Notes: generated from the sequence alone by a model not told the origin. Positions 12,667-25,547 are shown, counted from the first letter of the stretch. The stretch: 64,000 nucleotides of DNA from Mytilisepta virgata (GCA_028015205.1 CM051517.1:58961455-59025454); one strand, 5' to 3'. Made by a program: numbers and translations.

Positions 12667-14492
12667 ATCGTCTACATATGTCCGTTAATTATGCTTGGAA
12701 AGAGACTGTAGAATTCAGCTGATTTGGACTTCTTTATTTTTTATCTATATATCAATAAATTTTCACCAATCAAGGGATGTCAGGTGCCTTATCTATTTTA
12801 TAACGCTTTACACCAGATTTCACTTTTCTCTCTACGTTTGCACGTGTGCTATCGTATATTGATTTCACACTGATTTCTATTCATTTTCAATCTATTTAAA
12901 AAGTTGCTCATAAAAATTTATCCAATATGTGTCCAGTGATGTTGCTGTAAGATGTGAGCTTCCAGCTCATTGTTCACCTATTGCATGGGTAAGTTTCTCA
13001 TTTGCCCCACGTTCGTCTTGTACCTTGTGCAAATTTATGAACATAAGCATTGCTAATTATATAACGTTCACGACAATATATCAGTGATAAAGAACCTGCT
13101 CGCATTTCAAAGACAATACCCTTCTGATATTCGAAAGGGGATCCGGAGACACCATTTTGAAAAAAAAGTATTTGTAAAACGAGAGAATATTAAAACATAA
13201 TGATAAAAAATTACTGCCCGTGCCGTATTCTTTATTGTTTTGAAGAAATTTATAGAGTTTTATTCTCGTAGAGAAAAATCCAATAACCAGCACGCTTTCT
13301 TTAGAATTAAACACTGATGTAAGACTCGTTGCATTCTTTGTATGATTTTTTTATAACAAAAATACGCCACGTTTTCATATTTAGCAGTTAAAATGACGCT
13401 TCATATACGAAAACCATTTGGTAAATATATATATCGATTTACGTTTATGATAAATGCTAAATTGATATCACAGACTATGAAATAATTTTAAACTACATGT
13501 ACACAAATTATTATCGATGGCGTATAACTGTTTGTTGTCGTTTAATAGAGAATATTGTCTGATACTAAAGTTATATCATTATGCACGAACCTTCAGGAGA
13601 AAATGTTATTGCGAAATGTGATCTTTCTGCAATGAAACACAAAGAGGTAACCGGTAATTTGAATTTCACAATATTATGCTGAAATAAAAATCTGAAATAT
13701 AAATACGTGTTCTCATATGATCTTTTATGTCTAAAGTTGCATACCGACATTTTTGCGGAAGAAAAGAGCTTTTAAAGAAACGTAATATTTATAGTAGTAT
13801 AACTAACGATGAAAGTCGAATTTTCCAAACAATACCGAAGTCGCATAAATTGTACTTTACTTCATTGAGTGAAAAACTGCGTTTATTTCACACGTGAAAT
13901 ATCGGATTTTCTTTTATCCCCCTCACTCTCAGTCTGATAATGTTTTTTTTAGCTAACAACATTTCACAGCTTTTTACCAATTTAAGGGTTAAGATGGTTT
14001 TAAGGCCCTCGTATTTTCAAAGAACATATTTAAAGGGGTTAAAAGCAATTAACGATATAATAACATATATATATAGATTTATGCCCTGTCCATTAACGTC
14101 ATCCATCGTTTAGTAATCCTAATAAAAATAAATCATTTTCTCTAAGAATACAAAGAATGTCATTTCACAAGTCTAAATATTTTGAAATTTTTTGACATCG
14201 AAAAATTTAAAATTGTAGGGATCAAATTCTTCATTTTACATCGTTCTGAACTGCGATTTTTATGTAGTCAAAACTTTAAATGATCATGTAAAATTAATCT
14301 GGATGATTTAATACGTATGTAAATATTAGTACATGTCATAAATACAAATATTTATTTATATACCCAAATCTTAAATCAATACAAGTAACTAGAGGGCAGA
14401 AAATCATATCAAGATGTCATTAATGACTACGCTTTAATATAAAATATGTCATTAACAGCTGTTTAACGATTCAATGCGTTATGCACATTTGC

Positions 14493-14527
14493 AAAAAAAA
14501 GAAAAAAAAAAAAAAAAAAAAAAAAAA
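14493..14527 (+). repeat. A-rich run about 500 bp before the promoter
   Basis: A8, G, then about 26 A. A poly(dA) tract of this kind excludes nucleosomes in other systems; any role here is inference. Confidence 0.9.
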
Positions 14528-15028
14528 GACGTCCATTTAAAATAAACCTAAGTAAACCTAAGTGCCATATCCTCCACAATAGCTTCATTTTTTCCGTAAA
14601 TTTTTTTTTCTGTAAATGAAAATTTGCAATAAAAAAATCCAGTTAAAAATTATTTTTTAAATAAGTAAATATTTTTAATAACAAAAAGATACGTGTTACT
14701 AATATTGAAGTTTATTGCACTAAATTAGATACGATAAAATAGTTTAAACTTTATGAATTATTCAAGATAATTTGTGTGTTTTACCCATTATCGTTTAAAT
14801 TCTGTTTATCCTCAAATGAACTCAGTTTGTTTACAATAAAAATCAATAATATAAATGCCATTGTATTCGAACAGATTTTTTTACCAATCAGCAGACGATT
14901 AGACGCAGAAATTGTTTGTAAATTTTCATATCTTATATAACTTAAGCAATTTTGATAAACCCGATAAACGAAGTCTAAAGGAAAGTAAAAATCTGATTGA
15001 AATACCGAAAACCACTCAACTGCAGAGA

Positions 15029-15036
15029 TATAAATA
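15029..15036 (+). promoter_or_regulatory. TATA box of the LRR-Ig gene
   Basis: TATAAATA lies about 148 bp upstream of the LRR-Ig start codon. Standard TATA spacing would put transcription initiation near 15055-15065, which would make a short 5' leader without an intron. It is one of many TATA-like strings in AT-rich DNA, so its position is the main support. Confidence 0.5.
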
Positions 15037-15038
15037 CA

Positions 15039-15053
15039 CCGGTAGAGGGCGCT
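15039..15053 (+). promoter_or_regulatory. CTCF-like motif in the core promoter
   Basis: CCGGTAGAGGGCGCT matches 13 of 15 positions of the known CTCF core consensus CCACYAGRKGGCRSY. The two mismatches are at positions 3 and 4. It sits between the TATA box and the expected start site. It is GC-rich in AT-rich surroundings. Binding is inference only. Confidence 0.35.
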
Positions 15054-15095
15054 TCATAAAATCTATACACAGCATATAGCGACACGATAGCAAAC

Positions 15096-15198
15096 ATGAA
15101 GGATGCTCGCTCTCGTTGGAGAAATACATAGGAATTATTTAAACAGAAATGAACACGAGTTTAGTTCGAGTCAATCATGTTTCTTAATAATAATTTAA
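15096..15198 (+). promoter_or_regulatory. Upstream short ORFs before the LRR-Ig start
   Basis: Three ATGs precede the main start. The ATG at 15096 opens 11 codons, in frame with the gene, and stops at 15129-15131. The ATG at 15103 opens 31 codons and ends at 15198, past the main start. The ATG at 15149 opens 12 codons and ends at 15187, also overlapping the main start. If transcription begins near 15060 all three are in the mRNA and could lower translation of the receptor. If a 5' intron removes them, they are irrelevant. Confidence 0.45.
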
Positions 15199-16742
15199 TA
15201 TCTTGCGAAACAATTTTTGGACTAATTGTAATTATTATAGGATGTAGCAGCTTAGTTTCCCCGGCTTGTCCAGGTATTTGCTTTTGTCCACCGTTAAGTG
15301 ACAATGTATTTTGTTCCAGAAAAAATCTGCCTTTTATTCCAAGTGGAGTTTCACCGGACACTGTTCAGCTTAATATGAATGAAAATAATTTTCTCACTTC
15401 GACTTTATTCCGAAGTAACTTTTCAACATATACTAAATTAGAACATTTGTATCTTAGCAGCTGTGGCATAGAAAGAATTGAAGTGGATACATTCGCAGAT
15501 TTGACTAAATTACAATGGTTGGATTTAAGTAAAAATCGTCTTAAAATAATTTCGGATTATACATTCCGTGGGTTAACACTGGAACATTTATTTTTAAATG
15601 ATAACCCTGGTATGAAAATCTCCAAAAATGCATTCGTCGGATTGCGGACAATGGGCTTATATATTCACAATTGTGCAATTTCAGAGCTTCCTCTAGAAGT
15701 GATAAAGCCAATGAATAGAACTTTGAAATATCTGTGGCTAGATGGAAATAAATTCGAAACTTTCCAGATTGACTGGCTTTACGTCTTTAGAACTTTAAGC
15801 CACACTAGGCTTGCTGGAAATCCATTGCATTGTAATTGTGAGGTAGGTTGGTTGTATGAGTTTTATAAGAACAATTTAAAGATGTTTATGGGGGTTGATC
15901 CTCCCTCATGTCGAACACCCTTAAGACTGAGAGCTAAAAATTTCGATCAGCTCACTGCTGAAGATTTCCGATGTCAGTTGCCTGTTTTCAAAAAGGTAGA
16001 TGCCATTTTTGAAGAATCTGTAGGGAAGCTAAATTGCTTAGCATCTGGGGACCCCGTTCCAACAATTCAATGGATAAAACCGGGAAATGAAGTTGAAACC
16101 TTTAGACCAAAGATCAAAGCAGATTCCAGTGACAATTACGGAATTTTATACTTAACTGATCCGCAAGCAACAGAAGATTTGGTGTACCAATGTATTGCGA
16201 GTAATCCTGCAGGAAACGTAACATTTTCTTTAAACGTCGTTTGGCCACCGAGATACTCCAGGGATCAAGTCATTATTGATACACCAAAGCCCACTATCCC
16301 ACCGACGCAACCGCCAACTAAAGCGAAAAGCACTCCAGATCCAAAGATGGCGGAGAAAGAAAAATCAAAGGTTGATGAAAAGTCTGAGAAGACGGAAAAA
16401 TTAGAAAAACAAAATAATCCTCCCGAAAAACACGATACCGGAGACGGGACAGGGTCAAAACAAAAGGATATTGTAATAAATGCTAGCAGATCTGAAATGA
16501 GTATGGAAAAGCAGACAGTGCTTAAAGCAGGATTTTCATTGGCAGACATTGTCGGTGCTGTCATCGGTACATTCTTGCTAACATTATTCGCATGTATTCT
16601 TGTTTTCCAAGTCTTCAATCGAAGGTTTAATCACAATCTAATGTACAAATCTCAAAATGGTATTCCTGAAAAACAAACAAACAATCACGTTATTGTAGAC
16701 TCACGGACAGAAAATATGAAAATGCTTCAGAATAATATTTGA
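15177..16742 (+). CDS. LRR-Ig single-pass membrane receptor, single exon, 521 aa
   Basis: Likely cell-surface adhesion or recognition protein, inferred from architecture; ligand unknown. Residues 1-30 form a hydrophobic signal peptide. An N-terminal LRR cap carries C31, C35, C37 and C46. About five or six LRRs span 62-206, with LxxLxLxxN-type lines such as LQWLDLSKNRL. The C-terminal cap at 207-267 carries C219, C221, C245 and C266. One Ig-like domain at about 268-355 has C287, W299 and the YxC pair Y337/C339. A Pro/Lys/Glu-rich stalk (356-449) leads to a transmembrane helix at about 453-478, with basic residues NRR after it and a tail of about 40 residues. N-glycosylation sequons are at N81, N180, N347 and N435. 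The start has A at -3, and an in-frame stop at 15129 blocks any further upstream start. The stop is TGA. The layout resembles AMIGO, LRIT, kekkon and similar families, but no FNIII domain is present and orthology is not assignable. ATTAAA at 16809 and 17142 are possible polyadenylation signals. Confidence 0.94.
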   Translation: MFLNNNLISCETIFGLIVIIIGCSSLVSPACPGICFCPPLSDNVFCSRKNLPFIPSGVSPDTVQLNMNENNFLTSTLFRSNFSTYTKLEHLYLSSCGIERIEVDTFADLTKLQWLDLSKNRLKIISDYTFRGLTLEHLFLNDNPGMKISKNAFVGLRTMGLYIHNCAISELPLEVIKPMNRTLKYLWLDGNKFETFQIDWLYVFRTLSHTRLAGNPLHCNCEVGWLYEFYKNNLKMFMGVDPPSCRTPLRLRAKNFDQLTAEDFRCQLPVFKKVDAIFEESVGKLNCLASGDPVPTIQWIKPGNEVETFRPKIKADSSDNYGILYLTDPQATEDLVYQCIASNPAGNVTFSLNVVWPPRYSRDQVIIDTPKPTIPPTQPPTKAKSTPDPKMAEKEKSKVDEKSEKTEKLEKQNNPPEKHDTGDGTGSKQKDIVINASRSEMSMEKQTVLKAGFSLADIVGAVIGTFLLTLFACILVFQVFNRRFNHNLMYKSQNGIPEKQTNNHVIVDSRTENMKMLQNNI

Positions 16743-18477
16743 TCATAAAAAGGAGTGTAATATTCCTCAGGGAAACAGTGTTTCGTGTTTAACTATAAGG
16801 TGCTTTAGATTAAAAGTTAAAATGGTGCCAAATTCTAGTCAGAGGAAAGCACGGAGATATATACAAATGTTAATTCAACTTGATAATATGATGAATTTAT
16901 ATGTGGGGGATTATTAATTTACAACACTTGTGTTGTCATATACAGAGTTTAACAACCGGCTATAAGGCCAAATCGATGTCAGTTTTACTTAATTTGGCCG
17001 TAAAACTTGATTGATGACCGGAACGTGCCCCGATATATTTGACAAGGTCTTTGGTGAAGTAAAACAAGAGGATAGTTTCGTATTCTATACGCTTAATTAA
17101 GTATGTAAATGTAGGTTAACAATTCTAGTCGTCTGGTTAACATTAAATGTACATTTAGAGATAAAATGTGTACATAGTAAATTGATGTAAATTAGACAAA
17201 ATTATTGTTGGTATTTGGCTGAATTACCGTACATTCTCACGTTACATTTTTTATTCCCATATGACAAGTGCTTGGAAATGATTTAATGGATGCTTGGATT
17301 ACAAGCTGTAACATCTTTTCGTAAATTTATTTATGTCCTACTAAGTAAATTTCTTGGAAAATCAATAGAATAATATGTTAATGACTAGCCATTTGATGAT
17401 TTCCGCAGATTTATGGGAAAATAATAGTTTTATCGCCCAGGGAATCACTGCAGAATGCCAACTCTGTTCATCTGTTGTATGATAATCATGACAAACATCC
17501 CGAATACTGAACAAATACGAAATGGTTTTAAGTTTTGATTTAACCGCATCTGTTTCGCTTGGCCAGGCCACACAAATTAGGTATAAATTGTCAAACACAG
17601 ACCCATAACGGTATTGTTCTTAAAGAAATGAGTTCATCGATTTACTCTTCGAGAATAATTGTCGAAGACGGTATATTAAATTTGTAGCCAATCACGTTTC
17701 TCCCCATAACTGTATCAAATGCTCCACTGTCCTCACAAATTGCTTTCCACTGTTTCGCATTTTTTGCCCATGGGGAGTTTCTTTTTCTTCGTTGCAAAGA
17801 CAAAAAAATGTTATCGATTAAGACGTATCTGTATGACAAAATAATTTCTTTAGCTTTCTATTAGCTTTGATTACCATCACTCCTTGTAGCTTTGTACTCG
17901 AGCCGACTAGAAGTCTCCTATAGAAGTGTTGACATTCGGCGAAAACAAGTTTATCAGGCCTGTATGAACAAACAGAATAAGTTATTAAGATATATATCTA
18001 TCAATATAAGGTCACTTTCAAGGGTAATATTGTTTTTCTCACCTTTTTAAACTAAAGAATTTACTTTTCATTTTTTTCACACTTTAAATATTTTTTCCTT
18101 GATGATAGATAACTTTAAATCTGAGACAATTTTTGTTTTTGAATTGTTTTAAATTTGAAAAAAAAATTCTGTAAAAATATTTTAAACTTGTGACGTCTCG
18201 TGATGGTCATATTGACATAAATTTTAATTCAAGTCAAGTTTTAATGAGCTTGATCTTTTAATGGAAATATTGTATTCTAAAAAATGTACAATGAAGAAGT
18301 TCAGTTTTGGGGATTTTTTTTATAAAATAGAAAAAATTTTAATTTTAAGATTTGATTGCACTTTAATATGAGATCTTCATGTGTTGATTTTGTATATTTT
18401 TATTTGCCGTTTTACTAAACATAAAGGACTACAAAATATACATCGCCATTAAAGAAACAAAACTTCACCATTATCAG
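16743..18477. other. 3' flank of the LRR-Ig gene
   Basis: Probable 3' UTR for some hundreds of bases after the stop, then noncoding DNA. Minus ORFs at 17362-17598 and 17642-17839 show no recognisable domain. Confidence 0.5.
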
Positions 18478-18769
18478 CTAAGGAGGCAAACTTTTGATTT
18501 TCTGCCCCCCCCCCCAAAAATGACCTTGAATCCTGATTTTTTTCCGCGGCATCCATGAACCTGCATTTTTCTATTTTAGCGTGCAAGCCAACTTTTTTTG
18601 TCAAAACGATTTTCCATTTTATTATTTGAAACCAGCTGATATTCAATCCTGTCCTCCAAATTTTTGAGCATATTTTTTTAATTAAATTTCGGAGCTTGTC
18701 TCTATGTGAAAATGTTTGCCCCCCCCCCCAAAAAAAAAAAAAAAAAAAAGAAAGTTGGATAACTCTTTC
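18478..18769 (-). mobile_element. TIR repeat family, minus-strand copy with two C runs
   Basis: GCTAAGGAGGCAAACTTTTG at the left and GAAAGTTGGATAACTCTTT at the right are the two ends in inverse order. The inner minus-strand words GGCTTGCACGC and ATGCAGGTTCATGGATGCCG match 8553-8600. C runs at 18505-18515 and 18719-18729 lie just inside the ends. Confidence 0.6.
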
Positions 18770-21700
18770 ATATGTACAGTATGTTTAAACTTTGTACAGT
18801 ATTAATTTATGTTTTACGTAATTTACAGAATAATTGCTACAAGCAATTTTTATTAACATGTAGATATGTATGTAGATATTGTGATTAATCTCTAGAATTT
18901 CGGATCAAAGAGATAGTTAATATGTAGATCTTTCATTATCTAAATACATCATAGGGCTGAATGTAGATAAAGTAAGTTCGTGTTAGAATGAATGGCGAAT
19001 GGAGGGATGGATGAACACAGAATGCTGGGTGATTGTGTTTGATCGAGATATGGAACGACAGAGAGGCTATACATGGAATCAAGAATGCGTTTGAATGAAT
19101 GTGCGGTATGGGTGTCTAGTCTGGGAACTATTCCCATGTGTTACAGGTTCATTATTTCGTATTGTGAAAAGAAAGTTCATATTCTAAACACGTATTAGTC
19201 TTATGCTGAAGAGGATTTGTACACACAAAGTATTCTATTTATTTCACCATTCAGCATAAAACGAACTATGTGATAAATAAATTATGTTTAAATGACATTT
19301 CTGTGTTATGTTTCAGTTCTATATAAATGTCCCTGTGTGAGCTGTTACGGGATGAACAGGTCTCAATAGCTATATATCTCCAATTATTTGTAGATCATTA
19401 AAGGCCAGGGGTTCGATATTATTACTTTTAATACAAGATTTTCATGTCGAGTGGTTTATGGAAGGTCTAGCTTGACACATAAGAAAACATTATACGTTTT
19501 CTTAGTCTCGGTATGACTGTTTATTAGTTTAAACTTTCTTTGTACTCAGTTTAGGTCCGTTGAAATGTTATTGTATCATGACCTCGAGTTTATAGAAGTG
19601 AATTTCTCATATTTACGTTTATAAGTAGAAAAAAATCTATTTGGAAATAAGCACAAGGAGAAAATAATCTTGAATCAAAATTTTACGCATGCGTCAGTCC
19701 CGACGTCCAGTTTCCCAGTTTTGTGTATGAAGCTTACTCTAACATTCCCCTTCCCTAGCAAGTTTGAAAATTGTAATGCCAATCCGACCAAATTTCATGC
19801 ACCGGTTGAAAAGAACCCTTTTGACAAAATATCTTAAGAGTAAAATTACTTGTAAGTCTAATATACTAGAATCAGTATGACTTTAAGAGTAATTTCGATC
19901 TTAAGATTTTTTTGTGAAAAGTACTTCGGATTACTCATACGTAAGACTAATTCAAGCGAAGTGTCATCGCGTCTATTGCTGCTGTTAATCAGAGAGTCAC
20001 ACTTAAGTTCTCCATGACTTTATATTCTGTTAATTAAGACGTGGTTAAGGATGAGTAAGAACATGTTTTTTTTGCACAAAAATTCATTTTTTTTCACCAG
20101 GACTACTTGTTAAAATATGAAAGTGCCGGATAATTTTTTATTGTCCTGAATTCCTAACCATTTGTCAAATATCATGTTATTGTCATTTCGATGTATGCTA
20201 TACAATATGATTTAAAACAGATGTTTTGACACAGAAGGTTGAAGTAAAATACTATGGTCAAACTCATCTGGTGTCATAAAGGCATTGTTACTGGCCCACG
20301 AGCTGGTTTCTCTGATATCATATGTTAATATTGCGACGAGAGGTCGCCTGGAGATTTCCTTTTCTAAAAGCTACACGAATACATCTGAAGTTTCTAACAT
20401 TGAAAAATCATTGTACATCTGAGATTGTAACTTGTACACAATGGTGCGATTACCTCTTCAAATCGGTAGGAGAGAAATTCCATTCGTAAATTAGGGAAAT
20501 TCTCATCAGTAAGGAAATGAAATTTAAGCTAGATTTATAATTAACGTAAACGTAATACTACAAGTGTCACGACCCCATCACAGCCTCAAAGGCGACGGGA
20601 AATCGTACAGTATACAATTATACTTATTTATCACTAGCCGATAACATCGACTTCGGTATATGTTTCCTGCTAATTACAGTAAATTGTATATAAATGCTAA
20701 ATAAGGTTAAATTTCTATTTAAATGCGTTGTTTATCATACTTATAATAGTGAGAAAAAAGGATGGGAAGACTCATTAATTTATACAGAGTTAAGAGCAAA
20801 CAAACCAGAAATTTTAAATTAAAAAATCATGCTTTATATAAACGGGAAATTATGGGCTTTTATTTCTTAATAATCACGGTATTCTATATCGATTCGAGCT
20901 GATAATCAATGTACTTTGAAATATCACAGTTTATACCTCACGAGATGTGAAAGAGTTTCTGATGACAATTTGGAAATCCACATTAAAAATCATTTTTGAT
21001 AAAAGAATAAAAGTCAGATAATTCAGCCAAAAATAACGGAAGTACAAAATTAACGCTCTGAAAAATGGAGATCCTCATTAGTGTAATAAATGTTAGAAGT
21101 TAATTCTTCATTAACATATTGATGCTTTATGTTAACCCATTTAATTTATGAAAATCGTAGAACTGGCTCTCATACCAGTCCATCTTTTAACTCTGAGTAA
21201 CGTTTGTTATATGTGGGCGGTAACGTGTAACAATTAATAACGGAACGGAACAAAAATCAATTTCAACACTAAATTGTAATTGCTTTAAAGGATAAGAATA
21301 AAGAAACCGTGAAATACGTCTGAAGTGGCTTGTTTCCATTGTATCTACAAGAAATTTGATGTAAAATTGATTTAACAACTTCCTTCGAGCTAAAACAATT
21401 GAATAACGAATTGGTAGAGAACAAAGACATCTCACGCAAAGGACTTTGTATTGCCCATTTTACGTGTCGTATTTTTTTCTCGTTAGACCGGTTTTGGTTT
21501 GAAAAAGGAACAAAGTGGATTTGAAGTTTGCGTACGAGAAAAAAAAATGACCATGTTGACGAAACCTTGGTAACGATTCAGACAGTTTAGATCGTAACAG
21601 AATATGTTATTTCAGCATATTATAATGATACTAACACGTTTTGTTCGAACAAAGACCATAGACTCAAAGAGAGGTTTATGTATACAATCTGTGTTGAATC

Positions 21701-21823
21701 TTTATTCTGGAACGGGTTTGATTTCTTTTTTAATTTTTTTTATGAGAAGTGTGCAGTAAGAGCCTGTTTTGAATTCAGTTTAAAATGCGAGCCATACCCT
21801 GTCGATGGAACAAACATGATAAT
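18770..21823. other. Noncoding stretch
   Basis: Only short ORFs of at most 82 residues, none recognised. Confidence 0.6.
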
Positions 21824-22044
21824 TAAGGGTGCACAATTTTATTTTTATTGGGAGAAGGGGTTAGGAATTATGTTTGGATCTTTTTTTCTCAGCAATTATG
21901 ATCTTGGATACTTAATACTATTTTATTTCGGGTAATAATCAATCCTGCCCTTTTTTCTACATTATAGTTTTTGAATGAATTTTGGAACCCGCCATTATTT
22001 CAATTTTCTTCTTCACCCTTCTAAAAATCAAACGGTTACTTCTA
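21824..22044 (+). mobile_element. TIR repeat family, both ends present
   Basis: The left end TAAGGGTGCACAATTTTATTTTTATTGGGAGAAGG and right end CTAAAAATCAAACGGTTACTTCTAGG are imperfect inverted repeats of the same family. An 85-residue ORF overlapping the left half has no protein-like features. Confidence 0.6.
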
Positions 22045-23889
22045 GGATAACTTTGTCCTACTGATTGCACATACTGTGGCACATGTTTTCCTATTTTATG
22101 TAAGAGGCACATAGCGGGCGATCATGTAACGAAATCTTTGATTTTTTATCGTGAATGTCCAGTGTACTCATCAACCAAGATGTACAATCGACGTACAATT
22201 GTCCAGTTACATCCCACACACCTAACAACTATGAACTCAAACAAAATTTTACAAGTGCAACATTTGTACCTGTCAAGCTGTTGAAATGTTCAGATCATTA
22301 ACACCTGACCTTGAGTTGACCTTTATAGACCATTGTCCCTACTAATTGTCCGGTATCAAGTACCTTGCTGTTCTCTGTTAGGTATACAATCGGCATTAAA
22401 TAGATCATTATAATCGACCGCTGGACAGCTGGAATACGTCCATGGATATTTATTAATACAGACATTGGTTAGGTAAATTGTGGGTTTCGATTGTGGAGGA
22501 GTTCCGAAAGAATAGGATTCAAAGTGTAGCAGATGTAAACTTGATGTGAATTATTGGCGAGTTCGGAAGAAGGGTATTGTAGTACAGACCGAACAAATCA
22601 TGTGAATGAAGGAAACGTATGAGGTACCAAACACAAAGTTTGATGCACGATAGGTGCATTTCGAAAAAATCATTTTCTCGGAGTCAAAAACTTGACACCT
22701 ACTTGGCTTTGTATATAGTATTTCAGTACGAATGAGTCTTTCCTTTGTAATATATAGTTCCGTTTGGCATGAGCAAATCATCTCGATATTTTAATCTTGT
22801 AGCTTTTTTTTTTATAGTTCCTTGAATTTTACATTTCATCTGAAAGAATTACTTATTATTTCATGAAAAAATTGGAAATATAAAGTTTCAAGAATCAGTA
22901 CATTAGAGACTTTGTTTGGAGTTCTTATATTACTTAAACACTTCGTAACTTTATCTGGTTGAAAATCTGAAGTAAATCAACTACATGTACTTAATTAGGG
23001 AGTGCCTGTTTTCTTTATTGTGAAATTTCACAAATAAACATCTTGCTGATTCTGTACTTAGCAGCTATGAGGTGCAAATGGTAAAATAAAGTTAATCGGA
23101 TTACAGCGAACAGACAGTCCATTGAAATAGGAATTTAGGATTCAACACCATTTTACACCGTTTCACCGTATCAAAATAAACAACAAAAAGTATCCCAGGT
23201 GTGCGATAGATAGCTATCATAATACTTGACAAGTCTGATAATAAAGATACTTGAAAACCTTTTATGTTCGAATTTAATACCTAAGATAATCTCTTACAGG
23301 TGAGAACATCCGAACATCTTCAGGTATCACTGACACATTGCAATCTATTTAGTTCTTTTCCGAGTCATTTTGCGGATGTAATCCTTACAAAAGGCTCTTT
23401 TACGTTTGGGATGCATAATTTATGTAAATTTTTGTCAAATATGTTTTAATTTTATTGCATACATGCTATAATTATACGGTTGAATTATTTTAATTGGAAA
23501 GAAATTCAAAATGATACAAAAACAAAATTTTAATAGGACGAATTTTACATAGGATCTGTTTACAAACGATACGAAGATGTAAATGAAAAAAAGTAAGGAT
23601 GGACTTGTTAGCATTTTTCTGTATTCAATGTTTCAGGCACCACTGACTCCGCAGAAGAGACTATTCCATGATTTATAGTTTTGTGGTGTGCGGTTGATTG
23701 ATTTTCAACTTTCATATCAAGTGTAAAAACCACAGGAAAACCATCTTTCTAATGATACTCGCTAAACAAACAAATTGACACACTGATAAATTTATCTCCC
23801 TATCATATTAAATATCTTGTTAGTATTAGATTCGTAAACCTTGTGTAAGCAGTTCAAATCTTAATGTGAATAGAGATCCACTGAATAAA
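22045..23889. other. Noncoding stretch
   Basis: Nothing recognised beyond short incidental ORFs. Confidence 0.6.
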
Positions 23890-24000
23890 TACCGATATAT
23901 TAATAAATGAATTATCTTTATTTGCATTTTATGCCCATGTGGGTCATGTAAATACAAACAATATAAATAAAATAAAATAAACACATTAACAAATTATAAA
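23890..24000 (-). repeat. Possible LINE-like 3' tail, minus strand
   Basis: Holds CCCATGTGGGTCATGTAAAT next to AATAAAATAAAATAAA. I recall similar words at retroelement ends in bivalves. Support is weak. Confidence 0.35.
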
Positions 24001-24054
24001 TAATTATACACAGTACAAAAACAGTTTCTAGTCAGTCATCTAACTACTGTTGAT

Positions 24055-24205
24055 TCTTTATCTCAAAAGTCTTCGACATAACAGGGATTTCGAGATAAAA
24101 GAAGTGAATATAATGCAGAATATAATCTTTGGGGCCAAAGAATTGCTTTGATACATCAGAAATTTTGAGAAAGAAGAGTTTTAAATAAAGGTATAACAGG
24201 AAATT
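24055..24205 (+). repeat. GAGATA-rich dispersed repeat
   Basis: TTATCTCAAAAGTCTTCGAC, then GATTTCGAGATAAAAG, GGGGCCAAAGAATTGCTTTG and AAATTTTGAGAAAG. It shares its motif pattern with 36890-37030. I recall such words in bivalves. Confidence 0.5.
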
Positions 24206-25440
24206 ACTGGATATAATACATTAACAACTGAGTTTTGATTATAATTAAAAATAGCTGAAAACACTTTTTCTGTTGGTATCTACGACCTGTTAAAACTATA
24301 AAAATGGACAACAAATGAACTAACAGTCTACATGATAATACCAGCTCTGATGAAGAGGATGTGAAAATTTCTACAAGTATATATGATCGTTTATGAAAGC
24401 CCGAAAATTTTTAGAAGTTTTAGAAAAATCTTTCGTTACTGACCTATAACAATTGATATCGTCATCATTGGCATTAACGTTGTACCATTTGAAGTCTATG
24501 CAGGGAAAATCCATAAAATTTATTGACAACATGAATAAACCCCTTAAAGGACTGGAATTTATTATCTATTCATTGGTGACGACCGTCTTTCACTTGCAAC
24601 AGTTTATCTGATAATTTTTGGTGATATTCAATATTGAAACGAAGCACAAAATTAACTTCGTTAAGTTTTAATCTGATGACACAAGTTCTGTATTGTAGCA
24701 TTTGAAATAAAAACTTTTGGCAAAAATTTCTAAACTCTTGTAAAACTTAAAAACAAAACTGCAGTTATCATGGTTATGATAAGAGATAATTGCGATTATA
24801 TATGTAAATATAGATATATAAATATAATCATCTTTTCACCTGCATAATCATACATATGTTGACGCATCCATATGTTTTTTACTGAAAACCAGTATACCAA
24901 GAGGATATAACACGCTTTGTTAGATTTTTTGGTGCTGTAGTTTCGATTAATGAATCTTAGATCTTTGTCGACCTGTCAGATATAATATAAGTTAATAGGC
25001 AAAATAAAGAACGGCAACCATCATCTATAACTAGTATTAATAGTAGAACATTAAGAAATCAATGATAAATATTAAAATGTGTAGAAAACTTGTTTTACGG
25101 ATCGTTATGCCGACAACTGTTACGTCAAAATGTTTCTTTTGATATGAAAAAAGTCATGATGATTTAAATATTATTCATATCAACTCTACACATATTTTAT
25201 CTATATCTGAAATAAATAAAGGTGAACACATTAGTATCTTAAAAGTTTCAAGGAACTTCTGTTTTTCACGTAGGTACGACAACAGGCTGCGCGGTCTGCG
25301 AAAGCAGTTCCCTGTCGGAATGTATGAATATCCATTGCTGTTAACATCTTGATAATATTTCAGCATTATATTTCGAACTCTTAACAATCCTAATAATTAC
25401 AGCTTTCATGTTTGTACGTTAGTTCTATTCGTTTAGATCT
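24206..25440. other. Noncoding stretch
   Basis: A 70-residue minus ORF at 25175-25387 is unrecognised. Confidence 0.55.
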
Positions 25441-25520
25441 CGGGCCTCGGTGGCTGAATGGGACAAATTGGGTGAAAGATTTTTATCCGTGTTGAAGTTC
25501 TCACGTCATATTTGATTTAT
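25441..25520 (+). mobile_element. SINE head remnant
   Basis: GGGCCTCGGTGGCTGAATGG at 25442 matches the tRNA-like head of the SINE at 61.6 kb, then similarity decays. A weak B-box-like GTTGAAGTTCTCAC follows near 25490. Confidence 0.5.
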
Positions 25521-25547
25521 AGATCAATAAAAGGATTACTATAAGTC

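Larger units (their letters stand above)
11166..15028. other. Noncoding upstream region of the LRR-Ig gene
   Basis: Apart from a repeat at 12.6 kb and a poly-A tract at 14.5 kb, nothing recognised. Any distal promoter or 5' exon of the LRR-Ig gene would be here. Confidence 0.55.

Noticed and set aside
15161..15361. 66-residue minus-strand ORF over the gene start
   Set aside because: Antisense shadow of the signal peptide and LRR cap.
16265..16618. 117-residue minus-strand ORF
   Set aside because: It is antisense to the stalk and membrane segment of the LRR-Ig gene and its Ser/Phe-rich composition mirrors that sequence.
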